A DNA stretch of 5,600 nt from Alkalinema sp. CAN_BIN05 (GTDB taxonomy: Bacteria; Cyanobacteriota; Cyanobacteriia; Leptolyngbyales; Leptolyngbyaceae). Within the stretch, counting starts at the first letter, position 1, and each line of letters starts with the position of its first letter. Below the pieces are notes generated by a model. The model saw only the letters and a list, made by a program, of their open reading frames with translations. It had not been told where the DNA came from and ran no database searches. Location of the stretch: contig JAJAYH010000403.1 of the NCBI GenBank assembly GCA_026786325.1, positions 1 through 5,600 of the forward strand. The letters run 5' to 3'. The translations under genes were made by a program, and so were the position numbers. This document shows positions 1 through 5,600 of this stretch, in pieces.

Positions 1-1006
1 AATCAACCAAATTCCACATTTTGACTTTGCCACTCCGATCGCCTGTGATAAACAGATTAGAGTCGGGACTGGTTGCGATCGCGGTCACGGCAGCACCTAC
101 CGCCAAACAACCTAGCAGAGTTCCGGTTTCCGGGCACCAAATCCGTACCGTTCCATCATGACTAGCGCTGATCAGGGATCCATTGACAAACAGAATTTGA
201 CTAATGCTGTCTACGTGACCTGGAAAAACCTGACGAAGTTCGGGTTGCGGATGAACAGTTGTTGGAGTCGGAGTTGGAGTTGAAGTCGGTGTTGGGGATT
301 TAGAGGCAGAGGAAGATTCGTCTGGGGTAGGCTTTTTAGGAGATGGGGAATTTTGGGGTTGCTTGGAGGGTTCAGGCGAAGATTTCGATCGATTTTGAGT
401 CTTAAAGACTGAATCTACCGAAGCTTTAGCCGCATCTCTTGCCGCCGTTCTGGAGGTTGATGATGATTGCGATTTTGTCGGAGAGTCGATGGATCGACCC
501 TCACTTTTGTATACCCAGCGGAAATGTTTTGCCCGATTCAAATCCATGCCAGCCCCGTAGGCATTCCCCAAAGCAAAGCGAACTTCACCGCGCAAGTCGT
601 AGGCAGGATAGTAATCATCTTGTAATCCGATCGCAGTATCTAGCGCCATCAAGGCTTCTTGAAGATTTCCCATCGCCTGAAAATGCTGAGCTTCTCTGAC
701 AAAAGAGGCAGGAGTACGATCGGTGGGATTTCTGACGGTCTGAACTTCGACATTGAATTTGGTTGTGGTATTTTTGGCCTTCTGAGCAGGCGGATCGTAG
801 TTTTTTAGAAATGCGTAAGCAGCATTAATTATTTTGAGGTAGTTCTCGGATGCCTTGAGTTTATCGGGATTTCCGGTGAAACGATCGGGATGATATTTAC
901 GAGCAAGCGATCGGTAGGCTACTTTTACTTCTGCTTGGGATGAATTTAGGGGCAATTCTAGCGTTTTATAAAATTTCTCAATATCCCGATCGCTAACAGT
1001 CTCCAT
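1..1006 (-). CDS. J-domain / TPR-like / WD40 fusion protein, N-terminal 335 residues (3' end beyond window)
   Basis: The frame is open from ATG at 1006-1004 to the left edge, so the C-terminus is missing. Residues about 10-70 form a J domain with the diagnostic HPD at 39-41, which in this family stimulates the Hsp70 (DnaK) ATPase. Residues about 100-163 are helical and TPR-like (GNLQEALMALDTAI, then YPAYDLRGEVRFALGNAYGA), suggesting one TPR hairpin pair. Residues about 170-255 are a low-complexity Ser/Pro/Lys/Thr linker ending in a Thr-Pro tract. From about 259 a WD40 propeller begins: a GH at 263-264, blade ends at IW (289-290) and MW (330-331), and SxDGTVRIW-type and GDRSGKVKMW-type strands. 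The start is supported by GGGAG 10 nt upstream and by the J domain beginning directly after it; the open frame continues upstream but runs into the metK terminator. Inferred role: a DnaK co-chaperone with a protein-binding propeller. Target unknown; no gene symbol assigned. Confidence 0.86.
   Translation of the reverse strand, partial: METVSDRDIEKFYKTLELPLNSSQAEVKVAYRSLARKYHPDRFTGNPDKLKASENYLKIINAAYAFLKNYDPPAQKAKNTTTKFNVEVQTVRNPTDRTPASFVREAQHFQAMGNLQEALMALDTAIGLQDDYYPAYDLRGEVRFALGNAYGAGMDLNRAKHFRWVYKSEGRSIDSPTKSQSSSTSRTAARDAAKASVDSVFKTQNRSKSSPEPSKQPQNSPSPKKPTPDESSSASKSPTPTSTPTPTPTTVHPQPELRQVFPGHVDSISQILFVNGSLISASHDGTVRIWCPETGTLLGCLAVGAAVTAIATSPDSNLFITGDRSGKVKMWNLVD
75..82. repeat. HIP1 octamer GCGATCGC
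   Basis: Exact copy of the highly iterated palindrome of many cyanobacterial genomes. It lies inside the WD40 coding region and its main value is as a taxonomic marker. Confidence 0.8.
257..295 (-). repeat. Thr-Pro coding tract in inter-domain linker
   Basis: Minus-strand codons 238-250 of the J-domain/WD40 protein read TPTSTPTPTPTT-like. On the plus strand this appears as roughly 6-bp periodic ggagtt/ggagtc units. The copies are imperfect. It probably forms an extended, flexible spacer between the helical region and the propeller. Confidence 0.6.
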
Positions 1007-1066
1007 CCCGGCTTTGCTCCCACTACAATCTGTCTTAAGCTTTCCCGTACATGACCCGCAAGACAC

Positions 1067-1116
1067 AAAATAATATAAAAATCGAGAGGCCACCCAACTT
1101 GGATACCTCCCGATTT
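1067..1116 (-). terminator. Rho-independent terminator downstream of metK
   Basis: On the minus strand AAATCGGGAGG (1116-1106) pairs with CCTCTCGATTT (1089-1079) over 11 positions with one G-U wobble, closing a 16-nt loop. A T-rich run (TTTTTATATTATTTT) follows. On the plus strand the wobble becomes an A-C mismatch and no T-run follows a G+C stem, so the terminator works for minus-strand transcription. It lies about 60 nt past the metK stop and about 60 nt before the next start, so it separates metK from the J-domain/WD40 gene. Confidence 0.8.
1070..1097 (-). promoter_or_regulatory. Candidate promoter of the J-domain/WD40 gene, overlapping the terminator
   Basis: On the minus strand TTGGGT (1097-1092) and TATTAT (1075-1070) are separated by 16 bp. 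The second matches the sigma-70 -10 consensus at 5 of 6 positions; the first is weak. Transcription would start near 1063, giving a leader of about 57 nt. Some promoter is needed here because the upstream terminator isolates this gene, but the AT-rich terminator tail can mimic a -10 box. Confidence 0.25.
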
Positions 1117-1142
1117 CTTGCAGGGCTAAATTAATCTCTTAG

Positions 1143-1176
1143 TCCCCCTTAGCAAGGGGGATTTACGGGGATCCCT
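1143..1176. repeat. CCCCCTT/AAGGGGG inverted repeat directly after metK stop
   Basis: TCCCCCTT (1143-1150) and AAGGGGGA (1154-1161) form a perfect 8-bp inverted repeat around the 3-nt centre AGC. It is followed by a TTTACGGGGATCCCT segment containing the palindrome GGGATCCC (1168-1175). The block abuts the metK TAG codon (1179-1177). Its form resembles the dispersed CCCCCTT-AAGGGGG elements found between genes in many cyanobacteria; that identification is from memory of such sequences. In RNA it would form a GC-rich 3' hairpin ahead of the terminator and could protect the metK mRNA end. Confidence 0.6.
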
Positions 1177-2397
1177 CTACAAAGCCGCCGCTTCTTTTTT
1201 CAACAACTCAGCCTTATCCGTCTTCTCCCAAGGAAGATCCAAATCATTCCGACCAAAGTGACCATAAGCCGCAACATCTTGGAAGAACCGACCACCGCGA
1301 TCGGCTGGAAGATTACACAGGTTGAAGGTTTGGATGATTCCAAGAGGACGCAACTCGAAGTGTTTTTCCACCAAGTCCGTCAGCTTATCTTCATCAATTT
1401 TACCCGTACCAAACGTCTCAACTAAAAGACTCACAGGACGCGCAACCCCGATCGCATAGCTCAACTGAACTTCGCATTTGTCCGCTAAACCAGCCGCCAC
1501 AATGTTTTTAGCTACATGACGCGCCGCATAAGCCGCACTCCGATCGACCTTTGTGGGATCCTTACCGGAGAATGCACCACCGCCATGACGAGAATATCCG
1601 CCGTAGGTATCGATTATGATCTTGCGACCCGTCAAACCCGCGTCGCCTTGAGGTCCGCCAACGACAAAAATACCCGTGGGATTCACAAGGAACTTAGTCG
1701 CTTCGGTGGGTTTGAGATCCAAGTCTGCAAAACAAGGAATCACAACGGCTTTCATCAAGTCCGCTTTGATTTGCTCTTGGGTCACGCCGGGATTGTGTTG
1801 GGTGGAGATCAAGATGGTGTCGATCGCAATGGGCCTATTGCCTTCGTACTTGACCGTCACTTGAGTCTTACCGTCAGGACGAAGATAATTCACTTCACCC
1901 GACTTACGGACTTCAGCCAACTTCCGGGCAATCCGGTTAGCAAGGCTGATGGGCAAGGGCATCAGTTCGGGGGTCTCATTACAAGCAAACCCAAACATAA
2001 TGCCTTGGTCGCCCGCTCCGGTTTTGTCGAGTTCTTCGGAACTGAGTTCGACGCGGGTTTCAGAGGCACTATCCACGCCCTGAGCGATGTCAGGAGACTG
2101 CTCATCAAGAGCGACGAGTACAGCACAACTGTCAGATGCAAAACCATTGTCTGCAATGGTGTAACCAATTTCAGCCAACTTAGCCCGTGCCAACTTGATG
2201 AAATTTACATCTGCTTTTGTGGTGATCTCGCCTGTGATCAACACGAGTCCCGTATTAACAACGACTTCTGCCGCAACTCGGCTAGTCGGATCTTGAGCTA
2301 ACAACGCATCCAAGATGGTGTCAGAAATTTGGTCGCAAACCTTATCAGGATGCCCTTCAGTCACCGATTCAGAGGTGAAAAAATATTGACGTGGCAA
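1177..2397 (-). CDS. metK: S-adenosylmethionine synthetase (methionine adenosyltransferase)
   Basis: Makes S-adenosylmethionine from methionine and ATP, releasing phosphate and diphosphate; cytoplasmic, tetrameric in the bacterial family, Mg2+ and K+ dependent. At 406 residues it is close to the usual bacterial size. Family hallmarks are visible: FTSESVTEGHPDK at 7-19 (GHPDK at 15-19, with the ATP/metal-binding His and Asp), GAGDQGIMFGFA at 127-138 (signature 1), and GGGAFSGKDPTKVDRSAAY at 272-290 (signature 2, phosphate-binding glycine-rich loop plus catalytic Lys/Asp/Arg). The first codon is TTG: no ATG or GTG lies between it and the in-frame stop at 2466-2464, the protein begins where family members begin (PRQYFFTSES), and an SD sits 7 nt upstream. 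It is complete, with no disruption. A strong terminator follows, and the 264-bp gap upstream suggests its own promoter. The long open frame on the opposite strand is a shadow. Confidence 0.97.
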   Translation of the reverse strand: MPRQYFFTSESVTEGHPDKVCDQISDTILDALLAQDPTSRVAAEVVVNTGLVLITGEITTKADVNFIKLARAKLAEIGYTIADNGFASDSCAVLVALDEQSPDIAQGVDSASETRVELSSEELDKTGAGDQGIMFGFACNETPELMPLPISLANRIARKLAEVRKSGEVNYLRPDGKTQVTVKYEGNRPIAIDTILISTQHNPGVTQEQIKADLMKAVVIPCFADLDLKPTEATKFLVNPTGIFVVGGPQGDAGLTGRKIIIDTYGGYSRHGGGAFSGKDPTKVDRSAAYAARHVAKNIVAAGLADKCEVQLSYAIGVARPVSLLVETFGTGKIDEDKLTDLVEKHFELRPLGIIQTFNLCNLPADRGGRFFQDVAAYGHFGRNDLDLPWEKTDKAELLKKEAAAL

Positions 2398-2404
2398 GGA
2401 TCTA

Positions 2405-2412
2405 TCCTCTCT
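2405..2412 (-). promoter_or_regulatory. Ribosome binding site deciding the TTG start of metK
   Basis: Minus-strand AGAGAGGA, with 7 nt between it and the TTG at 2397-2395. This spacing is ideal for a Shine-Dalgarno and supports the non-ATG start. Confidence 0.7.
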
Positions 2413-2606
2413 ATATAGCTCGTTTGAGACAATGAAAAATAATCGGACCTCATCGTACCAGGTTCAGTCGTTGCAAGAGCATTTCTACCATCACAGCCGA
2501 TCGGATTGAGCCACTAATCACGAAGACTAGTCTCAACACTTAACCAATAGGAACGATGATCTATAAGAATTTAGATGCTTAAAAATTCGTATCGGTCATA
2601 ATATTA

Positions 2607-2639
2607 GCAATTCTACGGATCTTTTTAAAATCGAATTGC
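2607..2639 (-). terminator. Possible weak terminator after the response regulator
   Basis: GCAATTC (2607-2613) and GAATTGC (2633-2639) form a perfect 7-bp inverted repeat with a 19-nt loop, beginning 22 nt after the regulator stop. On the minus strand the AT-rich stretch TAATATTATGA follows, but without a clean T-run, and the stem is AT-rich. It could end or attenuate the regulator transcript, or be chance. Confidence 0.3.
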
Positions 2640-2661
2640 CAAACTTTACCAATTCTTTTCG

Positions 2662-3405
2662 TTAGGATTCAAGAGATTTTAAGCCCGATACTTGTTCGTG
2701 GTAATAGATTGCGGCTTGGGTCCGATCGCGCAGTCCCAAGCCCATTAATAGATTGGTAATGTGATTTTTAACCGTTTTTTCAGAAATATAAAGCGTCTGT
2801 GCAATTTCGCGGTTGCTGGATCCGCTGGCGATTAGTTGCAGAACTTCCTGCTCGCGAGGAGTGAGTACGGCAATCGGATTCAAGCCTGACTGTGTTGGCA
2901 ACTGTTTCTCTAAAGATTTCTCTAAAGATTTCTCTAAAGATTTCTCTAAAGATTTCTCTGGCTCAACTACCGCAGAAACTCGCGAATCTTGGACTAGTTT
3001 TTGCGCTAATCCTGGCGACAGTTGCGTATAGCCTTTATTGACCCACTGAATCGCTTGGACTAATTCCTCGGCGGGAGTATCTTTCAGCAGATAGCCGCTT
3101 GCACCTTCCTGTAACGCCCCCGTCACATATTCGGTGTCATCGAAGGTGGTTAAAATCAGGACGCGAATGGTGGGAAACGCTGAAACGATCGCCCCTGTTG
3201 CGGCCACACCATCCATCACAGGCATTCGGATATCCATTAAAATTACGTCAGGCCGATCGATCGGGTCCAGGGCATTTAATGCGGCGAGTGCGAGTTCACC
3301 ATGCTCCGCTTCGCCCATCACAAGTAAATCCGGTTCTGGCTTGAGCAACGATCGTAAGCCACGGCGAATCAAGGCTTGGTCATCTACTAAAAAAACTCGA
3401 ATCAT
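2662..3405 (-). CDS. NarL/LuxR-type two-component response regulator
   Basis: Cytoplasmic DNA-binding regulator, expected to be phosphorylated by the kinase encoded just upstream. The receiver domain (about 1-125) has the acidic pair D8/D9, phospho-acceptor D58 in LMDIRMP, switch residue T86 or T87 in LILTTFDD, and K108 in YLLKD. The C-terminal LuxR helix-turn-helix (about 179-237) starts LTPREQEVLQLIASG and carries the recognition segment ISEKTVKNHITNLL. Between them a charged linker (about 140-175) contains SLEK four times in a row (152-167), encoded by exact DNA repeats. Just after the recognition helix the sequence is LLMGLGLRDRTQ, where relatives commonly have a polar or basic residue in place of MG. 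The start is firm: an in-frame TAA lies immediately before the ATG. The SD is weak (AGG within CTCAGGCAG, about 9 nt upstream). At 247 residues it is slightly longer than typical NarL proteins because of the linker. Target genes are unknown. Confidence 0.93.
   Translation of the reverse strand: MIRVFLVDDQALIRRGLRSLLKPEPDLLVMGEAEHGELALAALNALDPIDRPDVILMDIRMPVMDGVAATGAIVSAFPTIRVLILTTFDDTEYVTGALQEGASGYLLKDTPAEELVQAIQWVNKGYTQLSPGLAQKLVQDSRVSAVVEPEKSLEKSLEKSLEKSLEKQLPTQSGLNPIAVLTPREQEVLQLIASGSSNREIAQTLYISEKTVKNHITNLLMGLGLRDRTQAAIYYHEQVSGLKSLES
2905..2959 (-). repeat. 12-bp perfect tandem repeat (4.6 copies) coding SLEK units
   Basis: The plus-strand unit TTTCTCTAAAGA occurs four times without a single change (2905-2952), followed by a 7-nt partial copy. 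Because the unit is a multiple of three, copy changes keep the frame and add or remove four residues in the response-regulator linker. The absence of synonymous differences suggests recent expansion by slippage or unequal crossing-over. Confidence 0.95.
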
Positions 3406-3423
3406 TTATTCTGCCTGAGAGTT

Positions 3424-3489
3424 TGTCCTGGATTTGTTCAATCACTTTTTCAAACCGCAACGATCGTAGCCGGATGAACATACAGGACA
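3424..3489 (-). promoter_or_regulatory. Nested inverted repeats (structured spacer) between kinase and regulator genes
   Basis: In the minus-strand RNA, UGUCCUG (3489-3483) can pair with CAGGACA (3430-3424), and inside it UGUUCA (3480-3475) with UGAACA (3440-3435). A 2/4-nt internal loop separates the two helices. The 34-nt interior can fold further: CCG with CGG flanking an imperfect UAC-GAUC-GUU hairpin. The outer stem ends 18 nt before the regulator ATG. No T-run follows, so it is not an intrinsic terminator. Possible roles are an mRNA processing site, a translational control element for the regulator, or a DNA operator. Function is inferred; the repeats themselves are plain in the sequence. 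Confidence 0.5.
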
Positions 3490-3520
3490 TGATTGTTGCA
3501 GACTAATTCCGATCGCTAAA

Positions 3521-4819
3521 TCATAATCTAGGCTGGACTGGGTTTGAAAATAAGACTTCAATTCGACAGCCCTTTCCGATCGCCGTCGTAATAGTCAATA
3601 CGCCATTCAGTGCTAACGATCGTTCCTCCATACCCTGCAACCCAAACCCGCTCTGAGTCTGCGATCGGACAAACCCAATACCGTCATCTTGAATGAATAG
3701 TCGAACGTCTAGGCCCGATCGTTCTAAACCAATTTTCACCGCCTTCGCCTGGGCATATTTTGCAATATTGGTTAGCGCTTCTTGGACAATTCGGTAAATT
3801 CCAACCCGCAAGGACTCCGGTAAAGAATTGGCTAGAATTGCATCGATTTCACAAGTCGGGAAAATTTGGGTAGATCTGGACCAATCTTGCAGCAACAGTT
3901 CCAAGGCTATTGTCAACGGTTGGGATTTCAGCGGATCTTCCGATCGTAAACTAGACACAGACTCCCGCACCGATCGTAAAGTCTCCGATCCAATCCGTTT
4001 TGCTTCCTTCAGTAAATCCTCCGCCTCCACCGGGTCACTTTTTAATAACCGAAGAGCCGCCGCAAGATGCAGATTGAATGCAGTCAGAGAATGACCCAGA
4101 GAATCGTGAATTTCGCGAGAGATCCGATTCCGTTCTTGAAGGGTGGCGAGCGTTTCGACCCTGAGGGCATAGTCCCGCAATTTAGTATTTGCCCCAGCTA
4201 AAGCATTTCGACTGCGACGCTCTGCCAACAATGTCCCCAATAATACCTGCACAAAAAGTAATACCAACCCCAAAAGCAAAATGCTGCTCAAAGTCGTAGT
4301 CAAAAGTCTCGACACAACCAGTTCATTCACTTCTGTCCGCAAGAGACCGGGAGAAATATCCGGTACAAGCCGTACAGCCCGTCGTAGTGCTATTTGTTCT
4401 AGCCGAGGCAATCTAAAATTAGTAATGGTATAAATCTGCGCCCCAGCTCCCATCAAGAAGGTGACAGCAGCCAACACCCAGGAAATTTTCGCCTCAAACA
4501 TCACCCCACAGCGCAACACCACCACAATGCAGAGCAACGGTAACAGCCTAAATCCAGTCCCAAAGGCCGCGATCGCCAACAACCCAACCAATAGAGCGCC
4601 ATAGAATACAGCAGAATATCGCCGTAAGTTAGGGCTTCGCAATCGTAAACTGGTCAAAACAAAGATCAATACAATTGCCAAATTCCAGCCCGGTTCATGG
4701 GGTATGCCGCGTGGCACTCGAAACGGAGGGATCTGAATCAGTTCGCCGAGGACCGCGATCGTCAGCAAACACCATTCAAATCGTAATAAAAATTGAAATG
4801 GATGATTTTGCAATCTCAC
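3521..4819 (-). CDS. Membrane-bound sensor histidine kinase (HisKA_3/DesK-NarL type)
   Basis: 432-residue inner-membrane kinase. About six hydrophobic helices are visible at residues 15-30, 46-59, 71-89, 93-108, 112-130 and 171-197. With the N-terminus inside, this leaves a loop at about 131-170 outside, the best candidate for a sensing segment; no named sensor domain is recognisable. A charged helical connector (198-230) leads to the dimerisation/phosphotransfer helix with H-box RISREIHDSLGHSLT (phospho-acceptor His238). The ATPase domain shows the N box QEALTNIAKYA (346-356), G1 box DDGIGF (378-383) and G2 box GFGLQGMEER (391-400), so all catalytic motifs are intact. The start is GTG, 3 nt after the ftsI-like stop, with only a weak GGA at 10 nt, which suggests translational coupling to that gene. 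The NarL-type regulator downstream is the expected partner, since HisKA_3 kinases pair with that class. The signal sensed is unknown. Confidence 0.93.
   Translation of the reverse strand: MRLQNHPFQFLLRFEWCLLTIAVLGELIQIPPFRVPRGIPHEPGWNLAIVLIFVLTSLRLRSPNLRRYSAVFYGALLVGLLAIAAFGTGFRLLPLLCIVVVLRCGVMFEAKISWVLAAVTFLMGAGAQIYTITNFRLPRLEQIALRRAVRLVPDISPGLLRTEVNELVVSRLLTTTLSSILLLGLVLLFVQVLLGTLLAERRSRNALAGANTKLRDYALRVETLATLQERNRISREIHDSLGHSLTAFNLHLAAALRLLKSDPVEAEDLLKEAKRIGSETLRSVRESVSSLRSEDPLKSQPLTIALELLLQDWSRSTQIFPTCEIDAILANSLPESLRVGIYRIVQEALTNIAKYAQAKAVKIGLERSGLDVRLFIQDDGIGFVRSQTQSGFGLQGMEERSLALNGVLTITTAIGKGCRIEVLFSNPVQPRL
4569..4576. repeat. HIP1 octamer GCGATCGC
   Basis: Second exact HIP1 copy, inside the membrane region of the histidine kinase gene. 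It supports cyanobacterial origin. Confidence 0.8.
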
Positions 4820-4822
4820 AAC

Positions 4823-5600
4823 TTACGGATCCGGTTTACTAGGGGGCACTTGCTCTATTGCTGCGATCACCTTGATCACTTCACTGACAATAGGAGCGGC
4901 GGTCGTTCCCCCGTAGGCTTGACCTTGGGGTTCATCCAGGACGGACAGCACCACATAACGGGGATTATCCACCGGGAAGATTCCCACAAAACTAGTAATA
5001 AATCGAGAGTCCGAATAGCCCCCTCCGCCCTCCGCTGCTTTTTGCGCCGTCCCAGTTTTTCCCGCCACACGGAATCCCGGAACTTGGGCCGCTTTCCCGG
5101 TTCCACTATCGACCACTGCCTCCATCATCCGAAGAATCGCTTTAGTATTTTTAGGTGAAAAAATTTGCTTTGGCATCGACTGCTTCGGCTGCCAAAACGG
5201 TCGTCCTTGACTGTCATAAAGCCCTTTCACCACATGAGGCGTGACCATTTTTCCACCATTGGCCAGCATGGCATGTAGTTTCGCAAGCTGAATCGGGGTC
5301 ATGGAAAACCCTTGCCCAAAGGCAGTGGTCGCCACTTCGATGGGAGATGTCATGTAAGTTTGGCGCGGTTTTAGGTAGGCTTGGGCCTCGAAGGGCAGGT
5401 CAACGCCTGTAAATTGCCCAAGACCAATACGCTCTAACCAACTGTAATAGACCGATGGCTTCATGGTTTGGGCAATGCGAACCATGCCAACGTTACTGGA
5501 GTAGCGCATTACGTCCGTCAAACTCAGCGACCCACGAGCCGCATTGTCTGAATTACTAATGGGCCAGCCTCCCACCACAATGGTGCCGGAATCATTGAAG
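4823..5600 (-). CDS. ftsI: Class B penicillin-binding protein, FtsI-like, C-terminal 258 residues (5' end beyond window)
   Basis: Peptidoglycan D,D-transpeptidase, anchored in the inner membrane with the catalytic domain in the periplasm; FtsI cross-links septal wall with the divisome and its partner FtsW. The frame is open through the right edge, so the N-terminal anchor, the pedestal domain and the SxxK catalytic serine lie outside. In the visible part, SSN (residues 34-36 of the fragment, in MRYSSNVGMV) is the SxN motif. KTG (181-183, in VAGKTGTAQ, bases 5059-5051) is the third active-site motif. Between them come GVDLPFEA, the conserved TTAFGQGFSMTPIQLA stretch, and HAMLANGGK. After KTG the ITSFVGIFPVDNPRYVVLSVLDEPQG and YGGTTAAPI segments favour FtsI over the elongation enzyme MrdA/PBP2. 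It ends in a short Pro-rich tail (PPSKPDP) and TAA. The kinase gene starts 3 nt later, suggesting one transcript. Confidence 0.88.
   Translation of the reverse strand, partial: FNDSGTIVVGGWPISNSDNAARGSLSLTDVMRYSSNVGMVRIAQTMKPSVYYSWLERIGLGQFTGVDLPFEAQAYLKPRQTYMTSPIEVATTAFGQGFSMTPIQLAKLHAMLANGGKMVTPHVVKGLYDSQGRPFWQPKQSMPKQIFSPKNTKAILRMMEAVVDSGTGKAAQVPGFRVAGKTGTAQKAAEGGGGYSDSRFITSFVGIFPVDNPRYVVLSVLDEPQGQAYGGTTAAPIVSEVIKVIAAIEQVPPSKPDP

Larger units (their letters stand above)
2398..2661. other. AT-rich intergenic region between response regulator and metK
   Basis: 264 bp with no convincing gene. On the minus strand it must hold the 3' end of the regulator transcript and the metK promoter and leader. 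Visible elements are an inverted repeat at 2607-2639, a weaker one (GAATTT/AAATTC) at 2567-2588, a perfect 10-bp palindrome AGACTAGTCT at 2524-2533, and an extended -10-like TGGTACGAT (minus strand, 2460-2452) that would give a leader of about 48 nt for metK. I could not recognise a SAM or other riboswitch. None of the promoter candidates has a good -35 partner. Confidence 0.6.

Noticed and set aside
439..699. 86-codon plus-strand ORF
   Set aside because: It is antisense to the continuous J-domain/WD40 frame, with no recognisable domain or start signal.
1007..1138. Upstream in-frame extension of the J-domain protein, including a Cys-rich stretch (VSCGSCTGKLKTDC)
   Set aside because: The open frame would translate through the metK terminator hairpin and its T-run. 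The ATG at 1006 has an SD and directly precedes the J domain. A GTG at 1066 remains a remote alternative.
1516..2301. 261-codon plus-strand open frame
   Set aside because: It lies wholly antisense to metK, which has all its family signatures. Its translation shows no recognisable domain or plausible protein composition, so it is a shadow of the conserved gene.
2411..2417. TATATAG as a -10 box for metK
   Set aside because: It would place the transcription start inside or downstream of the Shine-Dalgarno, and no -35 lies at a proper distance.
2432..2509. 25-codon plus-strand ORF (MKNNRTSSYQ...) upstream of metK
   Set aside because: It is very short, has no convincing ribosome binding site, and is antisense to the probable metK leader. 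Consistent with chance.
2398..2661. SAM-responsive riboswitch upstream of metK
   Set aside because: I looked for a multi-stem leader but found only short AT-rich inverted repeats and no recognisable riboswitch core. A covariance-model search would settle it.
3380..3490. 36-codon minus-strand ORF starting in the kinase-regulator spacer and overlapping the regulator start
   Set aside because: The translation (MSCMFIRLRSLRFEKVIEQI...) looks moderately protein-like, but it has no Shine-Dalgarno and its ATG sits inside the inverted repeat. Only conservation in relatives would revive it.

Overview
The window reads as ordinary cyanobacterial chromosome. The evidence is two exact HIP1 octamers (GCGATCGC), many further CGATCG cores, a CCCCCTT/AAGGGGG inverted repeat of a kind common between cyanobacterial genes, and cyanobacteria-like metK, ftsI and two-component proteins. 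All five genes lie on the minus strand, so transcription runs from high to low coordinates.

In transcription order: (i) 5600-4823 is the C-terminal 258 residues of a class B penicillin-binding protein, best matched to FtsI (division transpeptidase). (ii) After a gap of only 3 nt, 4819-3521 encodes a DesK/NarL-type sensor histidine kinase with about six predicted membrane helices, starting at GTG. (iii) A 115-bp spacer holding nested inverted repeats precedes 3405-2662, a NarL/LuxR-type response regulator whose inter-domain linker contains an exact 12-bp tandem repeat coding SLEK four times. (iv) A 264-bp AT-rich spacer follows. (v) 2397-1177 is metK (S-adenosylmethionine synthetase) with a TTG start and a good Shine-Dalgarno. 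(vi) metK is followed by the inverted repeat and then a convincing rho-independent terminator. (vii) 1006 down to the window edge is the N-terminal 335 residues of a J-domain / helical (TPR-like) / Ser-Pro-Thr-rich linker / WD40 fusion protein.

The kinase and regulator look like a cognate pair, probably co-transcribed with ftsI, which would link an unknown membrane or envelope signal to transcription. metK and the J-domain/WD40 gene are probably separate transcription units. I see no mobile element, CRISPR array, tRNA or rRNA. I do not see a clearly new system. The points most worth a second look are the structured kinase-regulator spacer, the SLEK repeat, the ftsI-kinase junction and the J-domain/WD40 fusion.
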